DNA of 64,000 nt from Meghimatium bilineatum (taxonomy: Eukaryota; Mollusca; Gastropoda; Stylommatophora; Philomycidae). Location of the stretch: contig CM067314.1 in assembly GCA_034231615.1 (NCBI GenBank), positions 13,767,415-13,831,414 on the forward strand, written 5' to 3'. Made by a program: the position numbers and the translations under genes. Below the pieces are notes generated by a model, which did not search any database, was not told where the DNA came from, and worked only from the letters and a program-made list of their open reading frames with translations. Below are positions 21,540-31,719 of this stretch, piece after piece (the first letter of the stretch is position 1; each line of letters begins with the position of its first letter).

Positions 21540-21879
21540 TTAACCCATTTATTGCATACATGATACCGAAGCACTATCGTCAACTAATATCTTTCACACG
21601 ACAGCTATCGAGGCAGACACACACTTGAAACCTATTGTCATGCTTTCAACTTGATCCATTAGATTTGATCATTCATTGTTGAGGACTTTGTTTCTTTTTA
21701 GTACCGTTATTCCTGTACACTGTTTACCATTCAGACTAGCACTTATGTTTTAACTTTACATTGTAAATATAACTATGGGTTGCCTGCAGTTGTTTGTCCC
21801 TTTCCGCATCAAAACTGTCAATAGCACATATTACTGGTAGTGATGTTTACACTGCAATTGATTACACTGCACTCAAACA

Positions 21880-21918
<39 letters not shown>

Positions 21919-22046
21919 CATAGTTATGTTACATGTAAGTACCACTGCTAAGATAATGGAAGTAATGAAAATAAAGAAGAATAATGCAATCAAAATTGAC
22001 GTAGCGGCATAAATTCTTGAGAAACCGAATTTTCAATTGATGAAAA
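21540..22046. other. No gene; (TA)n microsatellite
   Basis: Unrecognised sequence with a (TA)n run at about 21886-21914. Confidence 0.5.
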
Positions 22047-22941
22047 CAACAATATTTCAACGATATTTCAACAATATTTCAACAATATTTCAACAATATT
22101 TCAACGATATTTCAACAATATTTCAACAATATTTCAACGATATTTCAACAATATTTCAACAATATTTCAACAATATTTCAACAATATTTCAACAATATTT
22201 CAACAATATTTCAACAATATTTCAACAATATTTCAACAATATTTCAACGATATTTCAACGATATTTCAACGATATTTCAACAATATTTCAACAATATTTC
22301 AACAATATTTGAACAATATTTCAACAATATTTCAACAATATTTCAACGATATTTCAACAATATTTCAACAATATTTCAACGATATTTCAACAATATTTCA
22401 ACAATATTTCAACGATATTTCAACAATATTTCAACAATATTTCAACAATATTTCAACGATATTTCAACGATATTTCAACGATATTTCAACAATATTTCAA
22501 CGATATTTCAACAATATTTCAACAATATTTCAACAATATTTCAACGATATTTCAACAATATTTCAACAATATTTCAACAATATTTCAACGATATTTCAAC
22601 GATATTTCAACAATATTTCAACAATATTTCAACAATATTTCAACGATATTTCAACAATATTTCAACAATATTTCAACGATATTTCAACAATATTTCAACA
22701 ATATTTCAACGATATTTCAACAATATTTCAACGATATTTCAACAATATTTCAACAATATTTCAACAATATTTCAACGATATTTCAACGATATTTCAACAA
22801 TATTTCAACAATATTTCAACGATATTTCAACAATATTTCAACAATATTTCAACAATATTTCAACGATATTTCAACAATATTTCAACGATATTTCAACAAT
22901 ATTTCAACGATATTTCAACGATATTTCAACGATATTTCAAG
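22047..22941. repeat. 11-bp minisatellite (AATATTTCAAC/GATATTTCAAC)
   Basis: About 81 copies of an 11-bp unit, [A/G]ATATTTCAAC, with almost no other variation. The two variants alternate in irregular runs. Open frames through it (the STIFQQYFN repeat) are compositional. Confidence 0.98.
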
Positions 22942-23136
22942 AGTGTTTCTTTATTATTCTAACGAAAGTATAATATCGAACCGTTAATTTGTATTGTCTT
23001 TATTGTTCTTTATGAACATTATTATCATAATTGTTCCATTACTTAGGTGTAGTTTGTATAACAGGTCCATATTTGTGATTTATTTTCGCATCTCTGATAC
23101 TACGGCCCGTGACTCAAACATCGTGGAATATTAGAG

Positions 23137-23400
23137 ACAATGTTCCGTTTTGAAGGATAGCAATGAAGAAGAAGAAGAAGAAGAGAGAGAGAGAGAGGAG
23201 AGAGAGAGGAGAGAGAGAGAATATTCGTTTGATTCGTAAAACGATTAAAAAAGAATCATGAGTGAAAATAAACCGTCTGTGTTGAAAGATAGCGAGGAAG
23301 AGAGTGAAAATACACGTAATGTGCTGAATCTTGCGAGGAAGAGGGAGAAAATCAATGTGTTGAATAATGGCGACGAAGCGGGAACAGGAGAAAAACAGCC
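23137..23400. repeat. Imperfect ~55-bp repeats around a (GA)n tract
   Basis: Recurrent [TG]T[CG][CT]TG-AAGGATAGC-GA[AG]GAAG segments at about 23144, 23280, 23322 and 23360 surround a GAGA-rich tract (23166-23220). A 63-codon charged frame (23258-23449) crosses it and is explained by the repeats. No family was recognised. Confidence 0.5.
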
Positions 23401-23404
23401 GAGG

Positions 23405-24025
23405 CATTTAGAGAATGACGTGGTATTTATATTGGGGCTTCCGCAATGAATTTTGCTGACGGTCGAGAGCACGCAATGTTTAGGCCTTCTCTGTCTGGGT
23501 TATATCGGGGAGGCCGACATGTCTATTTATATACATTACGTCATCAGAAACAGGCGAGCTACAAGGCATGGCCATCAACAGTGTAAGACTTATCGTCAAG
23601 TAGGAATTATAGTCTTTTAGAATGAGTCTCCCATTCAGAGCTGCAGTTATAAATGCCGGAAAAACTTTCAATTAGCTGTTCAATTTGAAGTAGAAATCAT
23701 TGGAAAAGACCAAAAACCTTAACTCTAAATACTAATTCTAACCATAACCCCAAGGTTAACACTGTAAAGGTTAGGCAATATCTCAAAACTAGAACAAAGA
23801 TCACAGTGGAGACAAATTGGAACAATGATGAATTACTACGGCAATAACGTTTTGTTACTTCATACTTTCATACCGTATCAATAGATTAGCATTCTCCTTA
23901 CCATTTCAAAAATATAATGTAAAATGTATCATTTTGATGGGGGTTTTTATCCTGATACAATTTTGATTTCTAGCTTTCTCCGCTTTCTTGGACATCCGCT
24001 TCGCCGAGAAGAGTGCCCCCAAAAA
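23405..24025. other. No recognised feature
   Basis: No supported gene. Contains a CTAAC-rich stretch near 23720-23780. Confidence 0.5.
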
Positions 24026-24027
24026 AA

Positions 24028-24069
24028 CCCCGCCTCTAATGATAACTTGGGTTACCACTAGAGGCGGGG
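24028..24069. other. Perfect 11-bp stem hairpin
   Basis: CCCCGCCTCTA and TAGAGGCGGGG form an 11-bp perfect stem with a 20-nt loop, followed directly by an A run. The GC-rich stem stands out in AT-rich surroundings. Its function is unknown; it could be the remnant of an inverted-repeat element. Confidence 0.7.
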
Positions 24070-24488
24070 TGAAAAAAAAATGTCAAAAGGAAACCTTCCG
24101 TCAAAAGGAATCCTTTCGCATTTTATTTTTGGGTATGTGAGTCTAAATGGGATTTGTACTCTTAGTAGAAAGCGTTGCCCAAAACTCTCACCAAGAGAAC
24201 AACAAGGGGCTTCCTGCAAGCTCTTGCGTACATGGTATGCATGCCAAGCAAGCAGAAAGGACATTGCCAGTCGACTCCTTTGACTGGAGGATCTGGCAAA
24301 CATACATGTGAATCTGTATGCAATTGACACATATGTTGATAAGTTCGTCGCCAAGATAACTGGCTATTCGAACATTTGTTGTCTTCAAACGTCCCAGATG
24401 CATGGGGTTGCATTATTCTCAAGCGCTCGACAGTGTTGAATAAGTACTCTTCTTTCAATCCAATGTTGTTACAGCGACTTAAATAGTG

Positions 24489-24534
24489 GGGGTTGCAATC
24501 ATTTGTGAAATTTAATCACGGCGATTGCAACCCC
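24489..24534. other. Perfect 12-bp stem hairpin
   Basis: GGGGTTGCAATC and GATTGCAACCCC form a 12-bp perfect stem around a 22-nt loop. It lies about 420 bp from the other perfect hairpin at 24028. No known RNA family was recognised. Confidence 0.7.
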
Positions 24535-25006
24535 AGCTCGACACTCAATTCTCAACGTTATTATATAAAGTATCGGACGTCTAAGAAACATAGACATTTT
24601 GTTCCTTTTCGTGAAACAAGTAATATTCCATAGTTTACATTAATCCATTTTGTTTATATTTTTTTTCCTTCTGCATTTGCTCTATGATAACTAACAGGGG
24701 AGTTATGTGTGATTTCTGCCGGAGAGCGTGAAGTACGTTGTTCTACTAGTTTCAACGTTGAGCTGTATTATTTTGCTCATTCGCCTTTTTTTTGATTCGG
24801 ATGAGCTTCCCTAGCGTGTGCATATCGGTCGCCAGATGATGGATGTGTATCGATTCTTCATTGTTACGGTTTATCACTCACTGTGTACTTTGACATTACA
24901 CGCCAAAACAAGTCTCAGAGTAGCAGTCTCCAAGGAGGGGGTAATCATGGATTTATGTTTAAGTCAAATACCTCCATTTTAGCAGGAGATGTTCCGCTGT
25001 CAGGGA

Positions 25007-25637
25007 ACTTGTCTCGTGTACTTAGAACACTGTCCCTGCTCCCTCGGGTACTAAACTTAGAAAATTGTCCCTGTTTTCCCTGACACTACACTTAGAACAT
25101 TCTCCCTGTTCCCTCTGGTACTAAACTTAGAACATTGCCTCTGTTTCCTCGAGTACTAAACTTAGTAAAGTGTCCATGTTCCCTCGGGTACTAAACTTAG
25201 AATATTGTCCATGTTCCCTCGGGTACTAAACTTAGAAAAGTGTCCATGTTCCCTCGGGTACTAAACTTAAAAAAATTGTCCATGTTCCCTCAGGTACTAA
25301 ACTTAGAAAAGTGTCCATGTTCCCTCGGGTACTAAACTTAGAAAATTGTCCCTTTTTCTCCTGGCACTACACTTAAAACATCGTCCCTGTTCCCTCTGGT
25401 ACTAAACTTAGAAAATGGTCCCTTTTCCCCCTGGCACTACACTTAAAACATTGTCCCTGTTCCCTCGGGTACTAAACTTAGAAAATTGTCCCTTTTCCCC
25501 CTGGCACTACACTTAAAACATTGTCCCTGTCCCCTCGGGTACTAAACTTAGAAAATTGTCCATGTTCCCTCGGGTACTAAACTTATAAAAGTGTCCATGT
25601 TCCCCCGGGTACTAAACTTAGAAAATTGTCCCTTTTT
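25007..25637. repeat. ~35-bp minisatellite in X, left part
   Basis: About 17 diverged units of CCTCGGGTACTAAACTTAG followed by AAAATTGTCCCTGTTC, with shortened and CTGGCACTACAC variants. The array continues at 26419-26560 after the LINE. Confidence 0.92.
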
Positions 25638-26412
25638 GTTTGTTCGTTTGTTTGTTAAATGGGGGATTAAGCCTCTTAGCTGAGGCACGCTCCTTTCAAC
25701 CTAAGACAGAAGTCTATTTTGGTTATATCATGCCGTATTAGCTTTTATCTAAATGTGACCTAATGGTCTGGGTGTTTGGAAAGCGTGCTATTGCTTTGTA
25801 TTATCTATATTGCTAGGTGGAGTTGATGTTTATTTGTGGCCAAGATGCCTTTTATCTAAGTGTGGACCTATGGTCTGTGCGAATTGAGAACCGTGCGCGC
25901 TATTATTGCAAAAGAATGTTATGTTGCTAGTTGTATTAAACTGTTTATTTCCGGTGGTATTGCTTTTTTTATTTAAGAGTGACACGAATGTCTGGGGGAG
26001 TTTGAAAAACCGTGCGTGCGATTATGCCAACAATTGTCCATATTGCCAGTCGTATCCTGTGGTGAGCGTTCCTCGGTTGTTATTTGTTGAAAGCTGTGGA
26101 GAGAGACCTGTAGAAAGACTGATTACAAACAATGACTTATTTTGTTTTTGACTTGCTTAGATTTTTAAATTAGGGCTTTAGTCCTGGTTATAAATTGTTT
26201 AATTAGTTTTAGCCTATCTGGTGGTACATCATGGCCCAGAACCTTTTCTAATTTATATGGTATTTTATTGTTTAGGTAGTAATCTTTTAGTTCTTGCCTA
26301 TGATGGTTGTATTTATGACAGTGGAGTAGGAAATGAGCTATTGTATTTTCCTCTTCACAGTCTTCACATATTGGTTCAAGTATATAATGTAATGATTTTC
26401 CCAGTCTAAGTC
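25638..26412 (-). mobile_element. Second copy of the 10-kb I-like LINE, 3' end
   Basis: Near-identical to 10141-10897: same AACAAACAAAC-type tail, 3' region and last codons of the reading frame. It is 5'-truncated at 26412. It sits in the 35-bp minisatellite. TTGTCCCTTTT occurs at its left edge (about 25626-25637) and again just past its right edge (about 26419-26430), which fits a target site duplication of 11-12 bp. Confidence 0.9.
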
Positions 26413-26418
26413 CCTTTG

Positions 26419-26560
26419 TTGTCCCTTTTTTCCTTTTCCCCTGGCACTACACTTAAAACATTGTCCCTGTCCCCTCGGGTACTAAACCTAGAAAATTGTC
26501 CATGTTCCCTCGGGTACTAAGCTTAGAACATTGCCTCTGTTCCCTCGGGTACTAAACCTT
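26419..26560. repeat. ~35-bp minisatellite in X, right part
   Basis: Resumption of the GGGTACTAAAC minisatellite after the LINE: four units, the last passing into the unique X sequence CTTTTCTTAAGTGTGAGC. Confidence 0.85.
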
Positions 26561-26656
26561 TTCTTAAGTGTGAGCAAGGTTCCTGTATAAGAAAAACCAG
26601 AGTATACGAGTGATCGGGTTCGTTCGCCCTCAGCCGAGATCTCATTCACCGACATC

Positions 26657-27113
26657 GTGAGCCACTACACATATCTAAGAGCACCGTGTCCAAGTCTGAG
26701 CCACTACACATATCTAGGAGCACCTTGCCCATGTCTGAGCCACTACACATATCTAGGAGCACCTTGTCCAAGTCTGAGCTCACTACACATATCTAGGAGC
26801 ACCGTGTCCAAGTCTGAGCCACTACACATATCTAGGAGCACCTTGCCCATGTCTGAGCCACTACACATATCTAGGAGCACCTTGTCCAAGTCTGAGCTCA
26901 CTACACATATCTAGGAGCACCTTGCCCAAGTCTGCGCCACTACACATATCTAGGAGCACCTTGTCGAAGTCTGAGCCACTACACATATCTAGGAGCACCT
27001 TGTCCAAGTCTGAGCCACTACACATATCTAGGAGCACCTTGTCGAAGTCTGAGCCACTACACATATCTAGGAGCACCTTGTCCAAGTCTGAGCCACTACA
27101 CATATCTTGGAGA
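26657..27113. repeat. 39-bp minisatellite upstream of the TOM70-like exon
   Basis: About 12 units of GAGCCACTACACATATCTAG followed by GAGCACCTTGTCCAAGTCT, 39-40 bp each, with GTCC/GCCC/GTCG variants. It ends 124 bp before the ATG at 27238, so it lies in the promoter or 5' UTR area of the gene. Confidence 0.95.
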
Positions 27114-27217
27114 ACTTAGGGTCATTTGTTGCTTCTTTTCCACAAGACATTCTTCTTGGAGCTTGTTCTCGAGCTGAACATTGCTTTAGTTACGCTTTCC
27201 ATGTAACGTTAGGTTAC

Positions 27218-27225
27218 CACGTGAC
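27218..27225. promoter_or_regulatory. E-box/CRE-like motif near gene start
   Basis: CACGTGAC lies 13 bp before the ATG at 27238, an E-box core (CACGTG) running into TGACG. Such sites are common near transcription starts of housekeeping genes. That it acts here is inference. Confidence 0.4.
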
Positions 27226-27237
27226 GCCGAGAGCAAC

Positions 27238-27486
27238 ATGGCGACTTTCGCGAAGATCAGCGACCAACTGAAAGAGCTGACTGAAGGCTGGTCAAAATGG
27301 GACATCGCAATGTACGTCAGTGCTCCCATTGCTTTAGGAGTTGCTGGGGTGTGGTATTACAAGCGAAGTGCACCAGTGAAAGTCTACAACAATAGAGGAG
27401 ATGTTGCTGATAATAAAGTTACTGAGCAGGCTAGTAAAACGTCAATGTCATCAGCCATGTCTCATCACAGACAGTCGCAGCCACAG
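27238..27486 (+). CDS. TOMM70: Exon 1 of TOM70-like mitochondrial import receptor
   Basis: TOM70 is an outer-membrane receptor that takes hydrophobic carrier preproteins from chaperones and passes them to the TOM pore. It has an N-terminal anchor and cytosolic TPR repeats. The ATG has a good start context (GCAACATGG). Residues 1-20 are polar. Residues 21-42 (WDIAMYVSAPIALGVAGVWY plus YK) form one membrane segment preceded by GWSK and followed by a basic KRSAP. This layout, with the AP-x-x-L/A-G pattern, recalls the anchor of animal TOM70. Residues 43-83 are a polar linker. Codon 83 ends at CAG, followed by GTTTGA, a plausible splice donor that also avoids the in-frame TGA two codons later; exon 1 therefore ends in phase 0. 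No TPR exon was recognised downstream, so the intron is long or the gene is broken. The call rests on the anchor region only; another tail- or signal-anchored protein is possible. Confidence 0.6.
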
Positions 27487-27582
27487 GTTTGATACCTCTT
27501 TTGGAGCTCTCATCATTAGTGATACTAAAATATCTTGATATAATATTTATAACAATGTATGGGAATATTTGATATTTATTGT

Positions 27583-28465
27583 TGGCGCAATCCACGTATC
27601 TACGGTCACGGTGGAATTTGACCTAGTTTTTAGGTATTCTCCAAAGCTGTAGTTGCGCTGATCCACTGTTCGAGCGGAAATGTGCCACGGCTTGCGAGAG
27701 GTTATGATATCACAGTTCGTGCGGGAATCGTTTTGGAGATCCGAGGTTAGTTAGTTAGTTAAGGTTGTGTGTGGTTTTGAGGAAAATAAAGCAGATAAAA
27801 AATAATAAAAAGGAGTGGGAGGGGTGGTATAAAAAGGGGGGGGGAGAATACATGGCATATGAATGTTTAAAAAGGGTGGCATGGTGGTCTCCCCCCAGGG
27901 GGAGGGGGTGGCATAAAAAAGGGGAGGGGGGTTGAGGTGTGTCTCCCCTCTCATGACATTTAAATGTCAAATTAGGGGGGGGGGGTCTCCCACCTCATGG
28001 CATTTGAATGTCCAGTTTTTATTTCAAATTATAAAATTATTGAAAAAAAGTATTCGAAAGAAAGCACTCAAATCTGGTGCTTTATGGTGAAATAAGTTGG
28101 CAACACTGGGCGAGGCGTGATCAGAACCAGCAAAAGCCCGCACATTTCAACAAAGTGGATCGGTGCTCATAGTTTGTGTTATTCTTATGATTTTTTTTTG
28201 GACATTCAAGTGTCATGAGAGGGCAGACCCCCCTCAACACATTATTTTTTATCTCCATTATTTTCCTTAAAACCACACACAACCTTAACTAACTAACTAA
28301 CCTTGGATCTCCAAAACGATTTCCGCACGAACCGTGATATCATAACCTCTCGCAAGCCGTGGCACATTTCCGCTCGAACAGTGGATCAGCGCAACTACAG
28401 CTTTGGGGAATACCTCAAAACTAGGTCAAATTCCACCGTGACCGTAGATACGTGGATTGCGCCAT
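27583..28465. mobile_element. 883-bp foldback element with ~205-bp inverted repeats
   Basis: The left arm 27583-27787 (GGCGCAATCCACGTATCTAC, then GGTCACGGTGGAATTTGACC...) is the near-perfect reverse complement of the right arm 28257-28465 (...CCGTAGATACGTGGATTGCGCC). The loop (27788-28256) is G-rich, with runs of up to 11 G and TATAAAA, and contains a shorter inverted pair around CATTTGAATGTCC and GGACATTCAAGTG. It has no reading frame. It lies about 100 bp inside the presumed first intron of the TOM70-like gene. Typical of a MITE or foldback DNA element. Confidence 0.88.
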
Positions 28466-28567
28466 AAAAATTCTTGAGTCTAACGGGAATTGAACCAGTC
28501 CGTTCAACGGCACCAAATTTCCTAGCAACTCTCGTAACACGAGATTTTCAGTACTTGACCATTTTCG
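28466..28567 (-). mobile_element. SINE fragment abutting the foldback
   Basis: AAAATTCTTGAGTCTAACGG, then GAATTGAACCAGTCCGTTC, matches the repeat at 57566-57660. On the minus strand it contains the pol III B-box-like GGTTCAATTCC. It starts exactly at the foldback's outer end, so the two may have moved or been captured together. Confidence 0.6.
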
Positions 28568-28673
28568 TGTGTAATTTTCACTTTTTGGAAGGAAAATTGA
28601 ATGACTTTTTGGGAAAAAATCGCTAAGGAAGGGACTTTTTAAAAACGTGTTCTTGGTACTTCAAGTTATACAT

Positions 28674-28770
28674 GTATTCGGATTTGCTAAAAGGGGAGAT
28701 TTGAACTCACAAGTCCTCTTCCCTTTATCTACGGTCCTGCTCTGATATCTCATCGATTTGCACTGATTGC
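28674..28770 (-). mobile_element. tRNA-like SINE fragment
   Basis: The minus strand contains GAGTTCAAATCTCC, a good B box, preceded by about 50 nt of tRNA-like sequence. The A box is weak. Probably a diverged tRNA-derived SINE head. Confidence 0.35.
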
Positions 28771-28891
28771 CAAACACAGTATAAACACAGAGAACAATGA
28801 AAGTTACGAGAGTAGTTATATGAATCATTAAGCAGGCTTGGTTTCTCATTAGCCACTAGATCGTGTATTTCGTAGACAGTCATGAGTAAGT

Positions 28892-30708
28892 GCTAGGTAC
28901 CAGCCGCACCGATGACAATTGTCATGACTTAGTTATAAGGGCTAGGTACCAGCCGCACCGATGACAAGTGTCATGACTTAGTTATAAGAGCTAGGTACCA
29001 GCCGCACCGATGACAAGTGTCATGACTTAGTTATAAGGGCTAAGTACCAGCCGCACCGATGACACGTGACATGACTCAGTTATAAGGACTAGGTACCAGC
29101 AGCACCGATGCCACGTGTCATGACTCAGTTGTAAGGGCTAGGTACCAGCCGCACCGATGTCTCCTGTCATGACTCAGGTATAAGGACTAGGTACCAGCTG
29201 CACCGATGCCTCCTGTCATGACTCAGTTATAAGGACTAGGTACCAGCTGCACCGATGTCTCCTGTCATGACTCAGTTATAAGGACTAGGTACCAGCTGCA
29301 CCGATGCCTCCTGTCATGACTCAGTTATAAGGACTAGGTACCAGCTGTACCGATGCCTCCTGTCATGACTCAGTTATAAAGACTAGGTACCAGCTGCACC
29401 GATGCCTCCTGTCATGACTCAGTTATAAGGACTAGGTACCAGCTGCACCGATGCCACGTGTCATGACTCAGTTATAAGGACTAGGTACCAGCTGCACCGA
29501 TGTCTCCTGTCATGACTCAGTTATAAAGACTAGGTACCAGCTGTACCGATGTCTCCTGTCATGACTCAGTTATAAGGACTAGGTACCAGCTGTACCGATG
29601 CCTCCTGTCATGACTCAGTTATACGGGCTAGGTACCAGCCGACCCATGCCACGTGTCATGACTCAGTTATAAGGACTAGGTACCAGCTGCACCGATGCCT
29701 CCTGTCATGACTCAGTTATAAAGACTAGGTACCAGCTGTACCGATGTCTCCTGTCATGACTCAGTTATAAAGACTAGGTACCAGCTGCACCGATGCCTCC
29801 TGCCATGACTCAGTTATAAGGACTAGGTACCAGCCGCACCGATGCCACGTGTCATGACTCAGTTATAAGGACTAGGTACCAGCTGCACCGATGTCTCCTG
29901 TCATGACTCAGTTATAAGGACTAGGTACCAGCCGCACCGATGCCACGTGTCATGACTCAGTTATAAGGACTAGGTACCAGCTGCACCGATGTCTCCTGTC
30001 ATGACTCAGTTATAAAGACTAGGTACCAGCTGTACCGATGTCTCCTGTCATGACTCAGTTATAAGGACTAGGTACCAGCCGCACCGATGTCTCCTGTCAT
30101 GACTCAGTTATAAGGACTAGGTACCAGCTGCACCGATGTCTCCTGTCATGACTCAGTTATAAGGACTAGGTACCAGCCGCACCGATGCCACGTGTCATGA
30201 CTCAGTTATAAGGACTAGGTACCAGCTGCACCGATGTCTCCTGTCATGACTCAGTTATAAAGACTAGGTACCAGCTGTACCGATGTCTCCTGTCATGACT
30301 CAGTTATAAAGACTAGGTACCAGCCGCACCGATGCCACGTGTCATGACTCAGTTATAAGGACTAGGTACCAGCTGCACCGATGTCTCCTGTCATGACTCA
30401 GTTATAAGGACTAGGTACCAGCTGCACCGATGTCTCCTGTCATGACTCAGTTATAAGGGCTAGGTACCAGCTGCACCGATGTCTCCTGTCATGACTCAGT
30501 TATAAGGACTAGGTACCAGCTGCACCGATGCCTCCTGTCATGACTCAGTTATAAGGACTAGGTACCAGCTGCACCGATGTCTCCTGTCATGACTCAGTTA
30601 TAAGGGCTAGGTACCAGCTGCACCGATGTCTCCTGTCATGACTCAGTTATAAGGACTACGTACCAGTCGCACCGATGCCACGTGTCATGACTCAGTTATG
30701 AGCACTAC
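28892..30708. repeat. 49-bp satellite with AP-1-type sites, ~37 copies
   Basis: Homogeneous 49-bp units: CTAGGTACCAGCTGCACCGA, then TGTCTCCTGTCATGACTCAG, then TTATAAGGA. Two main versions differ in the middle (TCTCCTG against CCACGTG) and are interspersed. Most units include TGACTCA, the consensus of AP-1/bZIP proteins; the CCACGTG version also adds an E-box. The first units at the left have TGACTTA instead. The array lies in the presumed TOM70 intron. Confidence 0.96.
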
Positions 30709-30907
30709 TTGATCTAAAACGCTAAGACTAGGGAATAGTATGGCTACCTATACAGGTAGATAGAAGTTTGTCAGCTCTAGGTAGGTGCTCACTAGCTGAG
30801 TTAAGATGCCTGATGCCAGCAGCCAAACATGTTAAGACGTGTTTTTAATTACCCGGCATGGTGGTACACGTAATAGTTTCAGATCACGTTTGGGTCATGC
30901 ATAACAT

Positions 30908-31217
30908 GCACCCATACATACAGACACACATACAGGAACACACCTACACATATAGGTACCCACCCACACATACTGGAACACACCCATACATACAGGTACA
31001 CACCCACACATATAGACACACACCCACACATACAGGCACACACCCACACATACAGGCACACACCCACACATACAGGCACACACCCACACATACAGGCACA
31101 CACCCACACATACAGGCACACACCCACACATATAGACACACACCCACACATACTGGAACACACCCACACATACAGGCACACACCCACACATACAGGCACA
31201 CACCCACACATATAGAT
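30908..31217. repeat. 20-bp minisatellite (CACACCCACACATACAGGCA)
   Basis: About 15 copies of a CA-rich 20-bp unit. Open frames on both strands (Tyr-Arg-His-Thr or Cys-Val-Gly repeats) are compositional. Confidence 0.95.
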
Positions 31218-31243
31218 ACGCACACTATTCTGTAGCCTACGCT

Positions 31244-31490
31244 CTCAAACTTGTGTAGATTAGCAGAGGATGTACTCCAGTGAGCGGAATGTCTCAAACT
31301 TGTGTGTTTTAGCAGAGGATGTACTCCAAAGAACGGAATATCTCAAAATTGCCTAGATTAGCAGAGGATGTACTCCAAAGAACGGAATGTCTCAAACTTG
31401 TTTAGTTTAGCAGAGGATGTACTCCAAAGAACGGAATGTGTTGTGTCATGTTCTACAGTTTGACTGAGATATCTACTTATTCCAACACAC
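31244..31490 (-). repeat. 49-bp tandem repeat derived from R
   Basis: Four 49-bp units (starts 31244, 31293, 31342, 31391), each with TTAGCAGAGGATGTACTCC and AACGGAATGT. These match the minus-strand R sequence TTAGCAGGATGTAGTCCGAA-GAACGGAATG at 39052. Past the last unit the R body continues (TTGTGTCATG...GAGATATCT). A piece of R was thus tandemly amplified. Confidence 0.8.
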
Positions 31491-31554
31491 CCGACAACAG
31501 CTTGGGTTCTGGGCACTGTGATCCTCTATAGCAGTGTGTCTTGACGTTATTCTA

Positions 31555-31705
31555 TTCTGGTCGTAGCCACCAACCCAGCATTATTTGGCTGCAGTGATTT
31601 TCTAGTGAATGATTCCAATGCACAATTGCCTGCGGTAAGATTCGAATCTGGTACCTTCGCGGTCACAGACGCCCACAGTACCACTCCGTTGCACAGCCGG
31701 ACTAT
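31555..31705 (-). mobile_element. tRNA-derived SINE (family S1)
   Basis: The minus strand has an A-box-like segment and ACCAGATTCGAATCTTACCG, a B box, then GGCAATTGTGCATTGG and AAAATCACTGCAGCC. It is the same family as the better copy at 43893-44102. It abuts a (CAT)n run that belongs to the neighbouring LINE tail. Confidence 0.65.
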
Positions 31706-31719
31706 ATATACTCATCATC

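Larger units (their letters stand above)
24712..27190. mobile_element. Repeat X, expanded and interrupted copy
   Basis: The left end (GTGTGATTTCTGCCGGAGAG, then CGTGAAGTACGTTGT) matches X at 52888. A middle piece (CGCC...CCGAG...TCATTCACCGACATCGTGAG at 26620-26665) matches 53270-53330. A weak match (TCTCGAGCT...CATTGCTTTAGTT at 27168-27195) resembles 53750-53780. Between these lie two minisatellites and a LINE insertion (separate entries). It appears to be X in which internal repeats expanded. It ends about 50 bp before the TOM70-like exon. Confidence 0.5.

Noticed and set aside
23258-23449. 63-codon charged frame starting MSENKPSVLKDSEEE.
   Set aside because: It follows an imperfect tandem repeat around a GA tract and has no recognised domain.
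24058-24458. Overlapping Cys-rich frames of 67-98 codons on both strands.
   Set aside because: No recognisable family; frames overlap each other and lie between two hairpins. Nothing supports coding.
30858-31297. Five overlapping frames with Cys-Val-Gly or Tyr-Arg-His-Thr repeats.
   Set aside because: Translations of the CA-rich 20-bp array on both strands.
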